This document shows positions 41,701 through 50,633 of a DNA stretch of 64,000 nt, piece by piece. Under the pieces are notes generated by a model that ran no database searches, was not told the origin of the DNA, and was given only the letters and a program-made list of their open reading frames with translations. A program made the translations under genes and the position numbers. Numbering within the stretch: position 1 is the first letter of the stretch; the number at the start of each line of letters is the position of its first letter. The stretch is from Stieleria neptunia. GTDB taxonomy: Bacteria > Planctomycetota > Planctomycetia > Pirellulales > Pirellulaceae. Location of the stretch: the NCBI RefSeq assembly GCF_007754155.1, contig NZ_CP037423.1, forward strand, positions 9,668,938 to 9,732,937, read 5' to 3'.

Positions 41701-44700
41701 CCCACGGTGACTCCGCCACCGGTCGAAGCCGTCAGGTCACCGCCGGTCGAAGTGCTGAGTGTGACGGTCAGGTTGCCGCCGTTCTCATCCAGGTCACTCA
41801 GGTTCAGCGCCGACAGATCGACGTTGCTGCTGACGTCTTCGGTCACCGTGACGTCACTCGGCAGGCCCGTACCCGTCGGGTCATCGTTCGTCGCGGCGAT
41901 CGAGATGTCACGGGTTTGTGTGTTCGAATCCACATCGCCGTCATTGACCGTAAAGGCCACCGTACGCGTCGCCGTGGACGGATTGTCGCTGCTGTTGGTG
42001 TAGGTGATGCTCCGCAGCGCCGCTTCATACTGCGCCACCGTCGCCGTGCCGGTCAGGGTCAACGTGCCGCTGCCGGCGTTCCAAACGCCGCTGATCCCGT
42101 TTTGGTCGACGAAGGTCAGAACATCCTGGCCGTTGGCATAATTGCCCGTGATCTGGACGACGGCTGATTCCAGGTTCGTGTCGTCGACGTCGCTCAGCGC
42201 CAAGGTCGACGTGATCGCCACCGCGCCGCCGTTTTCGGTGTAAGCCAGCGTGCTGACTTCGATCGACGCTTCTACAGGAGCATCGTTGACTGCCGAGACC
42301 GTCCAATTGAAGGTGCTACTGCTCGTCGCTCCGGCGCCGTCATCGACAGTGAAGTCAAAACTGTCCGATGAAGTTTGGCTGTCGTCGTGATCGTAAGTGA
42401 TCAAGCCACCATCGATGTCAGCCTGCGTGAACGTGTCACTGACGTTCAAAACAACCGCATTGCGATACAGCATGCCGTTGGTCGGCACCGCATCGACGGT
42501 GTAAACCAATTGGCTGTCCAGGTTATCCACGTCGGTGGTTTCCAACATGGCAGTCGTCACGGTGTTGCCGGTGGAACCCTCGATGACCGTGTCGCCGGTG
42601 TTGGTCGCGAGAACCTGCTCGTCGTTGACCGCCGTGATGTCGACGTTGACCGTGCCGATCGTTTGATCCGTTCCGCCGCCGCTGCCGGTGTTGCCGCCGT
42701 CGTTGACGACCACTTGGATCGTGTCGGCGTCGTTACCGAAGGTGTGTGGCGTTCCGTGCAGGTACTGAATGTTAGCCGGCGTGTCCAGGAACGTGTTCAA
42801 ATCGGCAAGCGTCCCGGTCAACGTCAGTGTGCCCGTGCCCGATCCGCCCACGGTGACTCCGCCGCCGGTTGAAGCCGTCAGGTCACCGCCGGTCGAAGTC
42901 GACAGCGTGACGGTCAGGTTACCGCCGTTTTCATCCAGGTCCGCCAGGTTGAGTGCCGACAGATCGACGTTGCTGCTGACGTCTTCGGTCACCGCGATGT
43001 CGCTCGGCAGTCCGGCGCCCGTCGGATCATCGTTCGTCGCCACGATCGAGATGTCACGGGTCTGCGTGTTGGAATCCACATCGCCATCGTTGACGGTGAA
43101 GGCCACCGTACGCGTCGTGGTGGAAGGGTTGTCGCTGCTGTTGGTGTACGTGATGCTCCGCAGTGCCGCTTCGTACTGAGCCACCGTCGCGGTGCCAGAG
43201 AGCGTCAGCGTGCCGCTGCCGGCGTTCCATACCCCGCTGATGCCGTTCTGATCGACGAAGGCCAATACATCTTGACCGTTGGCGTAGTTCCCCGTGATCT
43301 GGACCACCGCCGATTCCAGGTTCGTGTCATCGACATCGCTCAGGGCCAGCGTCGAGGTGATCGCCACCGCGCCGTCGTTTTCCGTGTAAGCGAGTGCGCT
43401 GCCTTCGATCGATGCTTCCAGCGGGGCGTCGTTGACGTTGCTGATCGTCCAGTTGAACGTACTGCTGGTCGTCGTTCCTGCGCCGTCGTCGACGGTGAAA
43501 TCAAAACTGTCCGATGAAGTTTGGCTGCCATCGTGATCGTAGGTGATCAGCCCCGCATCGATGTCGGCCTGGGTGAAGGTATCATTGACGTTCAACGCAA
43601 CGCCGAGACGGTACAACGTCCCGTTGGTCGGCACCGCATCGACGGTGTAGACCAACTGCGTGTCCGTGTTGTCCACATCGGTGGTCTCCAACATCGCCGT
43701 GGTCACGGTGTTGCCCACGGAGCCTTCCGGGACCGTGTCGCCGGTGTTGGTCGCGAGCACCTGTTCATCATTGACCGCCGTGATATCGACGTTGACCGTG
43801 CCGATCGTTTGATCGGTTCCGCCGCCGCTGCCGGTGTTGCCGCCGTCGTTGACGACCACTTGGATCGTGTCGGCGTCATTGCCGAAGGTGTGTGGCGTGC
43901 CGTGCAAGTACTGAATGTTGGCCGGCGTATCCAGGAACGTGTTCAAGTCCGCCAGCGTGCCGGTCAGGGCCAATGTTCCCGTACCAGATCCGCCGACAGT
44001 CACCCCGCCTCCGGTCGAAGCCGACAGGTCACCGCCGGTCGAGGTGGTGAGCGTGACGGTCAGGTTGCCGCCGTTCTCATCGAGGTCCGCCAGGTTCAGC
44101 GCCGACAGATCGACGTTGCTGCTGACGTCTTCGGTCACCGTGATGTCGCTCGCCAGTCCGGCGCCTGTCGGATCGTCATTGGTCGCCGCGATCGAGATGT
44201 CGCGGGTTTGTGTGTTCGAATCCACGTCTCCGTCGTTGACCGTGAAGGCCACCGTCCGTGTCGCCGTGGACGGGTTATCGCTCGTGTTGGTGTACGTGAT
44301 GCTCCGCAGTGCCGCTTGGTACTGGGCGATCGTCGCGGTGCCAGTCAGGGTCAGCGTGCCGGCGCCCGCATTCCAAACCCCGCTGATGCCGTTTTGGTCC
44401 ACGAACGTCAGCACGTCTTGGCCGTTGGCGTAGTTCCCCGTGATCTGGACCACCGCCGATTCCAGGTTCGTGTCGTCGACGTCGCTCAGCGCCAGCGTCG
44501 AGGTGATCGCCACCGCGCCGTCGTTTTCCGTGTAAGCGAGTGTGCTGCCTTCGATCGATGCTTCCAGCGGGGCGTCGTTGACGGCGGTGACGGTGAAGTT
44601 GAACGTTCCCGTCGCCGGTGTCGCGCCGTCTTCCCCTCCGTCGGCCAATGAGAAACTGAACGCATCGCTCGCGGTTTCGCTGCCGTCGTGGTCGTAGGTC

Positions 44701-47700
44701 ACGTCGCCGGCATCGATGTCGGCTTGAGTGAAGGTGTCGTTCAATCCCAAGGCACCGAATCCGGCCAGGGACAGCGTGCCGTTGTCGGTCACGTCGGTAA
44801 TCGTGTACGTCAACCCCGCGCCGCTGTCGTCGACGTCACCTTCGTTGAGCATCGCCGTGGTAATCGCCGTCCCGGTCGAGCCTTCCAGCACCGTCGTTCC
44901 GGTATTGGTGGCGACGGTCGGCGCGTCGTTCAAGTCATTGACGTTGACGGTGAGTGTTTCGTCGTAATAGTTCAATGCGGAGTCCGTCACGCGAACGGTC
45001 ACACTGTAGGACGATTTGGATTCGTAGTCCAGGATTCCGTCGTCGAGTACCAGTTCGTCGCTCGAGACGCCTCCGATGGAGAAGTTCGCTGCGTCGGCGC
45101 CGCCGACAATCGAATAAGTGAAGGTCTCGCCCGCATCGACATCCGAAGCGGTCAACGTGGCGACGCTGACTCCGCCGGAGGTGTCGGTGAATTCATTGAC
45201 CGAAGGGCTATTGGGCGCGATATCGGTGGGCGACTGGTTGTTCGGAAATGCCGCGATGGCGGTGATTTTCTCGGCTCCGGCACTCAATCCGATGTCCGAA
45301 CCGTCCATCAGCAGAGCTGCCGTGGCGGCACCATTGCCTGCTCCGGCAACCAATGTGGTCTGCGTGACCGACAAGGCAACCATGTCGTGCTTTTTGACGG
45401 CAAGCGTGTTGCTGCCGACGTCCGAATCGCGTTCGACCGAGACGACGATCGTCCCCGCCAGAATGGTATGCCCGCCGACGATCGTGTTGGTCTCATAGAG
45501 TTCGACGCCGTTGATTTTTTCGGAGAAACCGAGGTTGGTATCGGAGCCATCGAGCAGCGTCTGCAGCGTGCCACTTGTCGTTCCCACACCAACATCGGTC
45601 GTTTCAAACAACAACAAAGACGTGTCCAGCCCGACCGCATCGGTGGTCAGCAAGAAATCACCGGCTTGCAGCGTGGTGTCTCCGACTGTCGTGTTTTGTT
45701 CGACCAGCGAGATCCCTCGCACGTCGGCACCAACCGGATCCTCCAACAACAGATAGAAACTGCCCGATGAATAGTCGCCAGCCGTGTCGGCACGGAACAC
45801 GATGACGTCATTCGCCGTGATCGCCAGCGTGTTGGTGCTGACCAGCGTTTCGTTGTCCCTGGTCGAAAACAGCACGTCGCCTTCGAGCAGATTGAAGTTG
45901 GAGCTGCCAACTTGGAGATCAGCGGTGACGTAGTGCAGCGCGTCGATCTTGGTGTCACCGCCGAAGGTGTCGAGATTGAACACCGACGTCGCGGTTCCGG
46001 AGGTCGTCCCGCTGACCGGTTCCAGCAACAGGTCCGGGTCGCCCAGGCGGAGTACTTCTCCGGCGGTCCAGGAGTTGAGGCCCGCGGCACCTTTGGAATT
46101 CACGTCACCGTCGGTGCTGAACCAAAACGCGGTGTCGTTGGCGGCGGCCACGAATTCCGGTGGGTTCTGATCCCACAGGAACACGAAGGGCTGAACAGTC
46201 GTTTCGCCCGTGTTGTTTTCGACTTCATTGCGTTCGCTCCAACTCGATCCGTCCCACAACGGATTGTTCAGGTCTCCTCCCGCATCGAGCGCGGTCAGCA
46301 TGATCTGATTCGTTTCGGGACGACTGGTCAGCGTGAGCGTCCGCACATCATCTTTAAGATCGACTCCTTGTGTCTCCGCTGACCAGCCTCCGCCGCTGTC
46401 CCAGGTGCGATAACTAAAGCGGTTGTGGTTCTCGGAATACACGGCCAACAGATCACCCGACTGGGATTCAAACGCGACGGCGACACTCAGGAAGGTGTTG
46501 TCGTTCTCCGCCGTGGATGCGAGCAGTTTGTCGCCCCAGGTGCTTCCGTCCCAGACGGCCAGCCAGGTTTCGTTGTTGGCGGTATGGGCGGCAAAGGCGA
46601 TCCGATCCGAGTTCGGGTCCGAAGCCACGTTGGTCCAGGTCACTTGTCCCGTCACACCACCGGGCGGTGTGATCGATTGTTGGGCAGACCAGGTACCGCC
46701 GTCCCAAACGCGATACAAAGCGTTGGCGGTGTTGTCGCCGTAGACCACCATCGCGTCGCCGCTTTGGGATTCGTAGGTCACGAAGACTTCGGTGTTGCTG
46801 GTTCCGGCGGTCGTGGTCAGGGTTTGAGCATTCCCCCAGGCGTTGCCGTCCCAGACCAGGGCGTAATCCTGGTTGGCGGCGTTGCTAACGACCAGCACCA
46901 TTTCATCGGATCCGACATCGGAAGCGAAACGCATCTGCTCGGCTTCGCCCGCGAGCGGTGTGCTAATTGTGTTGGTTGCCGACCACGCCGTTCCGTTCCA
47001 AACCCGATAGGACAGTCCGTCGGTGCCCGTCGTGCCGTTGTTCCAGACCAGCACGGCATCCCCGCTGATCGATTCGTACTCGATGGCGAATCCCCACTTG
47101 GTGGAGTCGGAGACGGTGGCAAAATCATTGAAGGTAAAGGCCGTCCAGCTGGAGCCGTCCCACATTTGGCCGCTCAAATTGCCGGCTGCGTCCACGCCGA
47201 TGACAATCTTTTCGTCTCGGTCGGGTGACTCCGCTCCATCGATGACGCGCCACGGACCGCCGATGTCGGCAGTGTTGACTTCGATACTGAAATCGTTGCC
47301 GTTGAAATCGGCGGCCAGCGGAGTCGACACGCCGTTTTCCGACCAGATCACGGTGGAGGGACCGTCGAATGAGGTGTCGGTGACGTTCAACACCGTCACA
47401 CTGATCGTCTGGACGGTACTGCCTGTCGTTCCGTCACTGGCGGTGACCTGGACTTCGTAGATGTTGTCACCCTCGACGTCCAATGGATTTTCGTAGTCGG
47501 GCGGACTGATGAACGTTAAGACGCCGGAGTTGGTATCGATCGAGAAAAAGGCCTGATCGGCGCCTCCGCTGATCGAATACGTCGGCGTGGCAGCTTCGGG
47601 GTCCGTGGCGGTGACCGTCAACACAGCAGTCTGATTCTCGTCCACCGCGACGGTGTTGGGTGACGTGATGAGCGGATCATCGTTGACGGGCGTGACGGTG

Positions 47701-50393
47701 AAGTTGAAGGTTCCCGTCGCCGGGGTCGCCCCGTTTTCCCCGCCGTCGGCCAGTGAGAAACTGAACGCGTCGCTGGTGGTTTCGCTGCCGTCGTGGTCGT
47801 AGGTGACGTCACCGGCGTCGATGTCGGCTTGCGTAAACGTGTCGTTCAGCCCCAACGCGCCAAACCCGGCCAGGTACAGCGTACCGTTGTCGGTCACGTC
47901 GGTGACGGTGTAGGTCAATCCCACCCCGCCGTCGTCGACGTCGCCTTCGTTGAGCATCGCGGTCGTGATCGCGGTGCCGGTCGCACCTTCGAGCACCGTC
48001 GTACCGGTGTTGGTCGCGACCGTGGGCGCATCGTTGACGGCCGCGATCGAGATGTCGCGCGTCTGCGTGTTAGAATCCAAGTTGCCGTCGTTGACGGTAA
48101 AGGCGACGGTCCTGGTCGCCGTGGACGGATTGTCGCTGGTGTTGGTGTAGGTGATGCTGCGCAGTGCGGTTTCGTACTGAGCGATGGTCGCCGTTCCCGT
48201 CAGCGTCAGCGTTCCGCTGCCGGCGTTCCAGACACCGCTGATGCCGTTTTGATCGACGAAGGTCAGCACATCCTGTCCGTTGGCATAATTGCCGGTGATT
48301 TGCACGACGGCCGATTGCAGATCGGTGTCGTCGCTGTCGCTCAGGGCCAGAGTGGACGTGATTGCAATCGCGCCATCATTTTCAGTATAGGCCAGTGTGC
48401 TGCCTTCGATCGATGATCCCACGGGGGCAACCGGAGCAAGGTACTGGACGCTCAACTCGGGTCGCAACGAGGCACTGGCCTCTTCCGAACTGTCGAAGTC
48501 GAATCCGTTGGAATTGTCGTTAAACAACGCCCAACCGTGATTCGTGCTTCCGTCGGACCAGGTTTGTAGCGCGTCCTCCAAACCGGTGATCGTGTACCAT
48601 CCAGTTGTGCTCAGATCCGTGACCGATCCGTCTGCCACTGCGACGTACTCGGTGCCCGACTGTAGTCCGCTGCCGAGCGAGTTGTAGGTCGAGGATTCGC
48701 TCCAGGAAGTCAGCATTTCATGAAGGGATAATGTCCCGGCAGCGTCGCCCGTAGTGACGCCGTTGATCGTCAGGCTCGCCGACACGATGGTCGAGCCGAG
48801 CGGGATTTGCCCGGGACCATTGCCAAAAAGACTATCAAATTGAATCAATCCGACACTCTCAAATCCGTTGGCGTGGTCGTCATCGACGGCAATTGAAGCA
48901 TCGTTGCCGTACGACGTGTCGGGCGAATCGCCGTTGAAACTGGTGTCCTGTGTTCCGGTATAGCCTCCGACCCCCTCGCGGAACGACGTGCTTTCGTAGG
49001 ACATCGAGTTGATCGACACCCCGGCGGCGGCCCAGTTGTCGCTGCCGCTCCAGGTCCAGTCCATCACCACCGAGGCGGCGCCGGCTTCGGTGCTGCCGCC
49101 GCCGTTGATGTCGGGCCCGCCGATCAGATCCCAGGCTTCCGTTTGGCCGGCACCCGGAACGAGATCGTAGTTAGTGGAATCGTCTACCGCGATGGCCGCA
49201 AACACCAGGTCGTCGGTCGCCGAACTGACGGTGACCGATCCGCTGCCTCCAACCCCTGATCCGGAGGCGAAGGTCCCCAGCGGATTGAATTTGTCGACGC
49301 CGGTAAACGTCATCACGCCCGCCGTGTTGCCATCGGAGGTGCCGGTGAGATTGATGTCAACGTTGTACGTACCGACATCGGGTGCGACCAGCGACCAAAT
49401 TTCGACACGGGCGTCGCCGTCGACACGTGTCCCGACCAGACTGAGCGAATCGCCGTTGTAGGTGATTGACGAAACTTGATCCGCACCGGCCAAGTTGATC
49501 GAGACGCCGACCAGCATCAAGCGATCGGAACCGGAGGTGGTGTGCGAGACGACGAAATCGCTGCCGCTGCTGGTACCCGTTGAGGTCGCGTCCACCGCCG
49601 CCGCGAAGACATGTTGCCATGCATGCTGCGTTTGCGAATCAAACGCGATTTGGGTCTCGATCGAACCGACCGCGTACTCCAGGTCCCAGTCGCCGCCGAG
49701 CGATTGATGCCCGGTTAAATCGTCGCTGGCCGCGACATCGCAATCGCAGACCGCGGCCAACATCTCAATCAACTCGCGTCCAGAATCGGTGGACGCCAAA
49801 TCGCATCCATAGATCAGCAGATCGGCGTCCGCGTCGAGTGCGTTTTGCCACCCGGCGATCGAACCGGCATGAGCGATCGCGGTGTTCTGGTCCAGTCGCG
49901 TGTCGCCGAGTTGGATTCCGTCCCCATCGCCGTGGCTGAGGATGTGGATCGCATCCACGCCAGACAACTCCGCCAGGGTCTGTGAGATTTGGGCGATCCC
50001 GTTTTCGTCAGCAGACAGACGAACGATCACCCACTGCGTGCCGTCAGCCGACGGGTCGCGCAGCCCCGCCAGCAGCGTCTCGGCGTCCTCCACGCCAGCG
50101 TCGACGAAGACAACTTCCAGCGGGCGTGACGGATCAAATTCTGGCGTGTCGACCCGATCGTTTGATTCGACGTGATCCGGTGCTGCGTCGGCTGAGTCGA
50201 AGTGATCAACGCCGAACAACGCGTCCGAAGCAGCGACTGATCCCGATTCGAGCATCTGGCCCATCAACGCGTCAAGCAGTTCGACATCCCGATGAACGGG
50301 CGCATCACCAGCATCGAGACCGTCTGCACTAAGCAGAATTCGGTCTTCCAACTGGTAGAAGTCAAAAACGCGTTCGTTCTTTTGAACAGGCAA
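38721..50393 (-). CDS. giant surface protein 2 (about 3890 aa): LEPR-XLL, DUF4347, DNRLRE, propeller-like, cadherin/CSPG repeats
   Basis: I choose the TTG at 50393 over an ATG at 50468. The TTG aligns the N-terminus residue for residue with giant proteins 1 and 3 and places the conserved leader directly upstream. LEDRILLSADG lies at about 15-25 and DUF4347 at about 90-245 with His 154 and Cys 197. Next come a beta-sandwich (about 250-460), a DNRLRE-like domain (about 465-650), and cadherin/CSPG modules. A section unique to this gene (about 1000-1405) has repeated WDG..W motifs and suggests a beta-propeller. After it lies an anchor-like region (about 1410-1720) with many L/I/V-rich strands. 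Four copies of module A, four of B and three of C form a 382-residue super-repeat array. The end is a VCBS-like module, a Ser/Glu/Thr linker and two membrane helices (nt about 38790-38945). Confidence 0.88.
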   Translation of the reverse strand: MPVQKNERVFDFYQLEDRILLSADGLDAGDAPVHRDVELLDALMGQMLESGSVAASDALFGVDHFDSADAAPDHVESNDRVDTPEFDPSRPLEVVFVDAGVEDAETLLAGLRDPSADGTQWVIVRLSADENGIAQISQTLAELSGVDAIHILSHGDGDGIQLGDTRLDQNTAIAHAGSIAGWQNALDADADLLIYGCDLASTDSGRELIEMLAAVCDCDVAASDDLTGHQSLGGDWDLEYAVGSIETQIAFDSQTQHAWQHVFAAAVDATSTGTSSGSDFVVSHTTSGSDRLMLVGVSINLAGADQVSSITYNGDSLSLVGTRVDGDARVEIWSLVAPDVGTYNVDINLTGTSDGNTAGVMTFTGVDKFNPLGTFASGSGVGGSGSVTVSSATDDLVFAAIAVDDSTNYDLVPGAGQTEAWDLIGGPDINGGGSTEAGAASVVMDWTWSGSDNWAAAGVSINSMSYESTSFREGVGGYTGTQDTSFNGDSPDTSYGNDASIAVDDDHANGFESVGLIQFDSLFGNGPGQIPLGSTIVSASLTINGVTTGDAAGTLSLHEMLTSWSESSTYNSLGSGLQSGTEYVAVADGSVTDLSTTGWYTITGLEDALQTWSDGSTNHGWALFNDNSNGFDFDSSEEASASLRPELSVQYLAPVAPVGSSIEGSTLAYTENDGAIAITSTLALSDSDDTDLQSAVVQITGNYANGQDVLTFVDQNGISGVWNAGSGTLTLTGTATIAQYETALRSITYTNTSDNPSTATRTVAFTVNDGNLDSNTQTRDISIAAVNDAPTVATNTGTTVLEGATGTAITTAMLNEGDVDDGGVGLTYTVTDVTDNGTLYLAGFGALGLNDTFTQADIDAGDVTYDHDGSETTSDAFSFSLADGGENGATPATGTFNFTVTPVNDDPLITSPNTVAVDENQTAVLTVTATDPEAATPTYSISGGADQAFFSIDTNSGVLTFISPPDYENPLDVEGDNIYEVQVTASDGTTGSTVQTISVTVLNVTDTSFDGPSTVIWSENGVSTPLAADFNGNDFSIEVNTADIGGPWRVIDGAESPDRDEKIVIGVDAAGNLSGQMWDGSSWTAFTFNDFATVSDSTKWGFAIEYESISGDAVLVWNNGTTGTDGLSYRVWNGTAWSATNTISTPLAGEAEQMRFASDVGSDEMVLVVSNAANQDYALVWDGNAWGNAQTLTTTAGTSNTEVFVTYESQSGDAMVVYGDNTANALYRVWDGGTWSAQQSITPPGGVTGQVTWTNVASDPNSDRIAFAAHTANNETWLAVWDGSTWGDKLLASTAENDNTFLSVAVAFESQSGDLLAVYSENHNRFSYRTWDSGGGWSAETQGVDLKDDVRTLTLTSRPETNQIMLTALDAGGDLNNPLWDGSSWSERNEVENNTGETTVQPFVFLWDQNPPEFVAAANDTAFWFSTDGDVNSKGAAGLNSWTAGEVLRLGDPDLLLEPVSGTTSGTATSVFNLDTFGGDTKIDALHYVTADLQVGSSNFNLLEGDVLFSTRDNETLVSTNTLAITANDVIVFRADTAGDYSSGSFYLLLEDPVGADVRGISLVEQNTTVGDTTLQAGDFLLTTDAVGLDTSLLLFETTDVGVGTTSGTLQTLLDGSDTNLGFSEKINGVELYETNTIVGGHTILAGTIVVSVERDSDVGSNTLAVKKHDMVALSVTQTTLVAGAGNGAATAALLMDGSDIGLSAGAEKITAIAAFPNNQSPTDIAPNSPSVNEFTDTSGGVSVATLTASDVDAGETFTYSIVGGADAANFSIGGVSSDELVLDDGILDYESKSSYSVTVRVTDSALNYYDETLTVNVNDLNDAPTVATNTGTTVLEGSTGTAITTAMLNEGDVDDSGAGLTYTITDVTDNGTLSLAGFGALGLNDTFTQADIDAGDVTYDHDGSETASDAFSFSLADGGEDGATPATGTFNFTVTAVNDAPLEASIEGSTLAYTENDGAVAITSTLALSDVDDTNLESAVVQITGNYANGQDVLTFVDQNGISGVWNAGAGTLTLTGTATIAQYQAALRSITYTNTSDNPSTATRTVAFTVNDGDVDSNTQTRDISIAATNDDPTGAGLASDITVTEDVSSNVDLSALNLADLDENGGNLTVTLTTSTGGDLSASTGGGVTVGGSGTGTLALTGTLADLNTFLDTPANIQYLHGTPHTFGNDADTIQVVVNDGGNTGSGGGTDQTIGTVNVDITAVNDEQVLATNTGDTVPEGSVGNTVTTAMLETTDVDNTDTQLVYTVDAVPTNGTLYRLGVALNVNDTFTQADIDAGLITYDHDGSQTSSDSFDFTVDDGAGTTTSSTFNWTISNVNDAPLEASIEGSALAYTENDGAVAITSTLALSDVDDTNLESAVVQITGNYANGQDVLAFVDQNGISGVWNAGSGTLTLSGTATVAQYEAALRSITYTNSSDNPSTTTRTVAFTVNDGDVDSNTQTRDISIVATNDDPTGAGLPSDIAVTEDVSSNVDLSALNLADLDENGGNLTVTLSTSTGGDLTASTGGGVTVGGSGTGTLTLTGTLADLNTFLDTPANIQYLHGTPHTFGNDADTIQVVVNDGGNTGSGGGTDQTIGTVNVDITAVNDEQVLATNTGDTVIEGSTGNTVTTAMLETTDVDNLDSQLVYTVDAVPTNGMLYRNAVVLNVSDTFTQADIDGGLITYDHDDSQTSSDSFDFTVDDGAGATSSSTFNWTVSAVNDAPVEASIEVSTLAYTENGGAVAITSTLALSDVDDTNLESAVVQITGNYANGQDVLTFVDQNGISGVWNAGSGTLTLTGTATVAQYEAALRSITYTNSSDNPSTATRTVAFTVNDGDVDSNTQTRDISIAATNDDPTGTGLPSDVTVTEDVSSNVDLSALNLSDLDENGGNLTVTLSTSTGGDLTASTGGGVTVGGSGTGTLTLTGTLADLNTFLDTPANIQYLHGTPHTFGNDADTIQVVVNDGGNTGSGGGTDQTIGTVNVDITAVNDEQVLATNTGDTVPEGSVGNTVTTAMLETTDVDNTDSQLVYTVDAGPTNGTLYRVGVALNVSDTFTQADIDAGLITYDHDGSQTSSDSFDFTVNDGAGTMTSSTFSWTISNVNDAPLEASIEGSTLAYTENDGAVAITATLALSDVDDTNLESAVVQITGNYANGQDVLTFVDQNGISGVWNAGSGRLTLTGTATLAQYEAALRSITYTNTSDNPSTSTRTVAFTVNDGDVDSNTQTRDISVASINDDPTNAGGLPSDITVTEDISSNVDLSALNLADLDANGASLTVTLSTSTGGDLSASTGGGVAVGGSGTGTLTLTGTLADLNTFLDTPANIQYLHGTPHSFGNDADTIQVVVNDGGNTGSGGGTDQAIGTVNVDITAVNDSPTLSANTGMTVAEGSIGAVVTSAMLNGADVDDAGAGLVYTITDATDNGVLTLSGFGTLGLGATFTQADLDNGDVTYSHDDGETIGDAFDFSLADGGEDGASAITGTFTITVTPVNDNTITPLVDSDPSANTVAEDAVIGTIVGITALASDADSGDNVTYSLDDDAGGRFSIETLTGLVRVAAALDHETSAVETITVRGTSGDGSTTTMTSSINVSDVNEAPTATGEMFTVNSGETLTVAVTGLIFNDTDIDGDALAVVLVTTPTQGAFTLAPGGGFTYTPNAGFFGQDSFFYRVTDGTLSSNVVEAVLEVPLAAAATSGAGASQSDEPASDPTSGLDSESTSASDGDPASELETQVEESAGSSDAATATVTAPAGTTEKPDGRLGQNPHGGGAEADGQLRDGLIQTERQLYGVYAVTDNATNLTLRYAPELQQLERLLRQDLQQAIVWTQWDDPDQQEEDSPMLVMVGAAGAGMSVFSIGYVFWALRGGALMTVFASSLPAWRFIDPIAMLSAYRSSLGAADEGLESLLRGRK
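40330..44580 (-). repeat. 1146-bp super-repeat array in giant gene 2 (about 4 copies)
   Basis: Marker positions 40760, 41906, 43052 and 44198 are each exactly 1146 bp apart. The modules are the same A-B-C set as in giant genes 1 and 4. The last B module before the C-terminal part carries an extra residue (NAGGLPSD). Confidence 0.92.
46170..47390 (-). other. propeller-like insert unique to giant protein 2
   Basis: This coding segment has at least seven repeats of about 45-60 residues with the pattern WDG/WNG-x-x-W (MWDGSSWTAF, VWNGTAWSAT, VWDGNAWGNA, VWDGGTWSAQ, VWDGSTWGDK, LWDGSSWSER). Each is followed by a segment such as YESQSGDAMVVYGDN. The blade-like spacing suggests a six- or seven-bladed beta-propeller, possibly glycan-binding. 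It is absent from giant proteins 1 and 3 and from the visible part of 4. Confidence 0.65.
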
Positions 50394-50438
50394 AGTCGGG
50401 GATCCAATCGAACACAACGGGACCGGTGAAAACGAAAC
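50394..50438 (-). promoter_or_regulatory. conserved 45-nt leader of giant gene 2
   Basis: Gap-free match to the leader of giant gene 1 (38480-38524): GATTGGAT.C ends 6 nt before the TTG, and CGTTTTCACCGG lies upstream at the same distance. In this gene the region is also an open frame, which is why a longer ORF is possible, but conservation as a leader favours the TTG. Confidence 0.6.
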
Positions 50439-50633
50439 CTTGCGTCCTCCGGGACGCTCGCGATTCACCTCTCCAACCTACGCCGGGCGGCGGATCGTTG
50501 GGCAAGGATCGGTCGTGTCGGGAATCGATGCAGGAAAACAGCCATCTCGCTTTGACGCGACCGTAACGATCACTCCAATCTGGACGCTTTTGCATGTGAA
50601 TTTCTCGCACACCGCAGTCTGTGACAGCGGCCT

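Noticed and set aside
50394..50468. N-terminal extension of giant protein 2 to the ATG at 50468
   Set aside because: The TTG at 50393 aligns exactly with the starts of giant proteins 1 and 3, and the extension region is conserved with the untranslated leader of giant gene 1.
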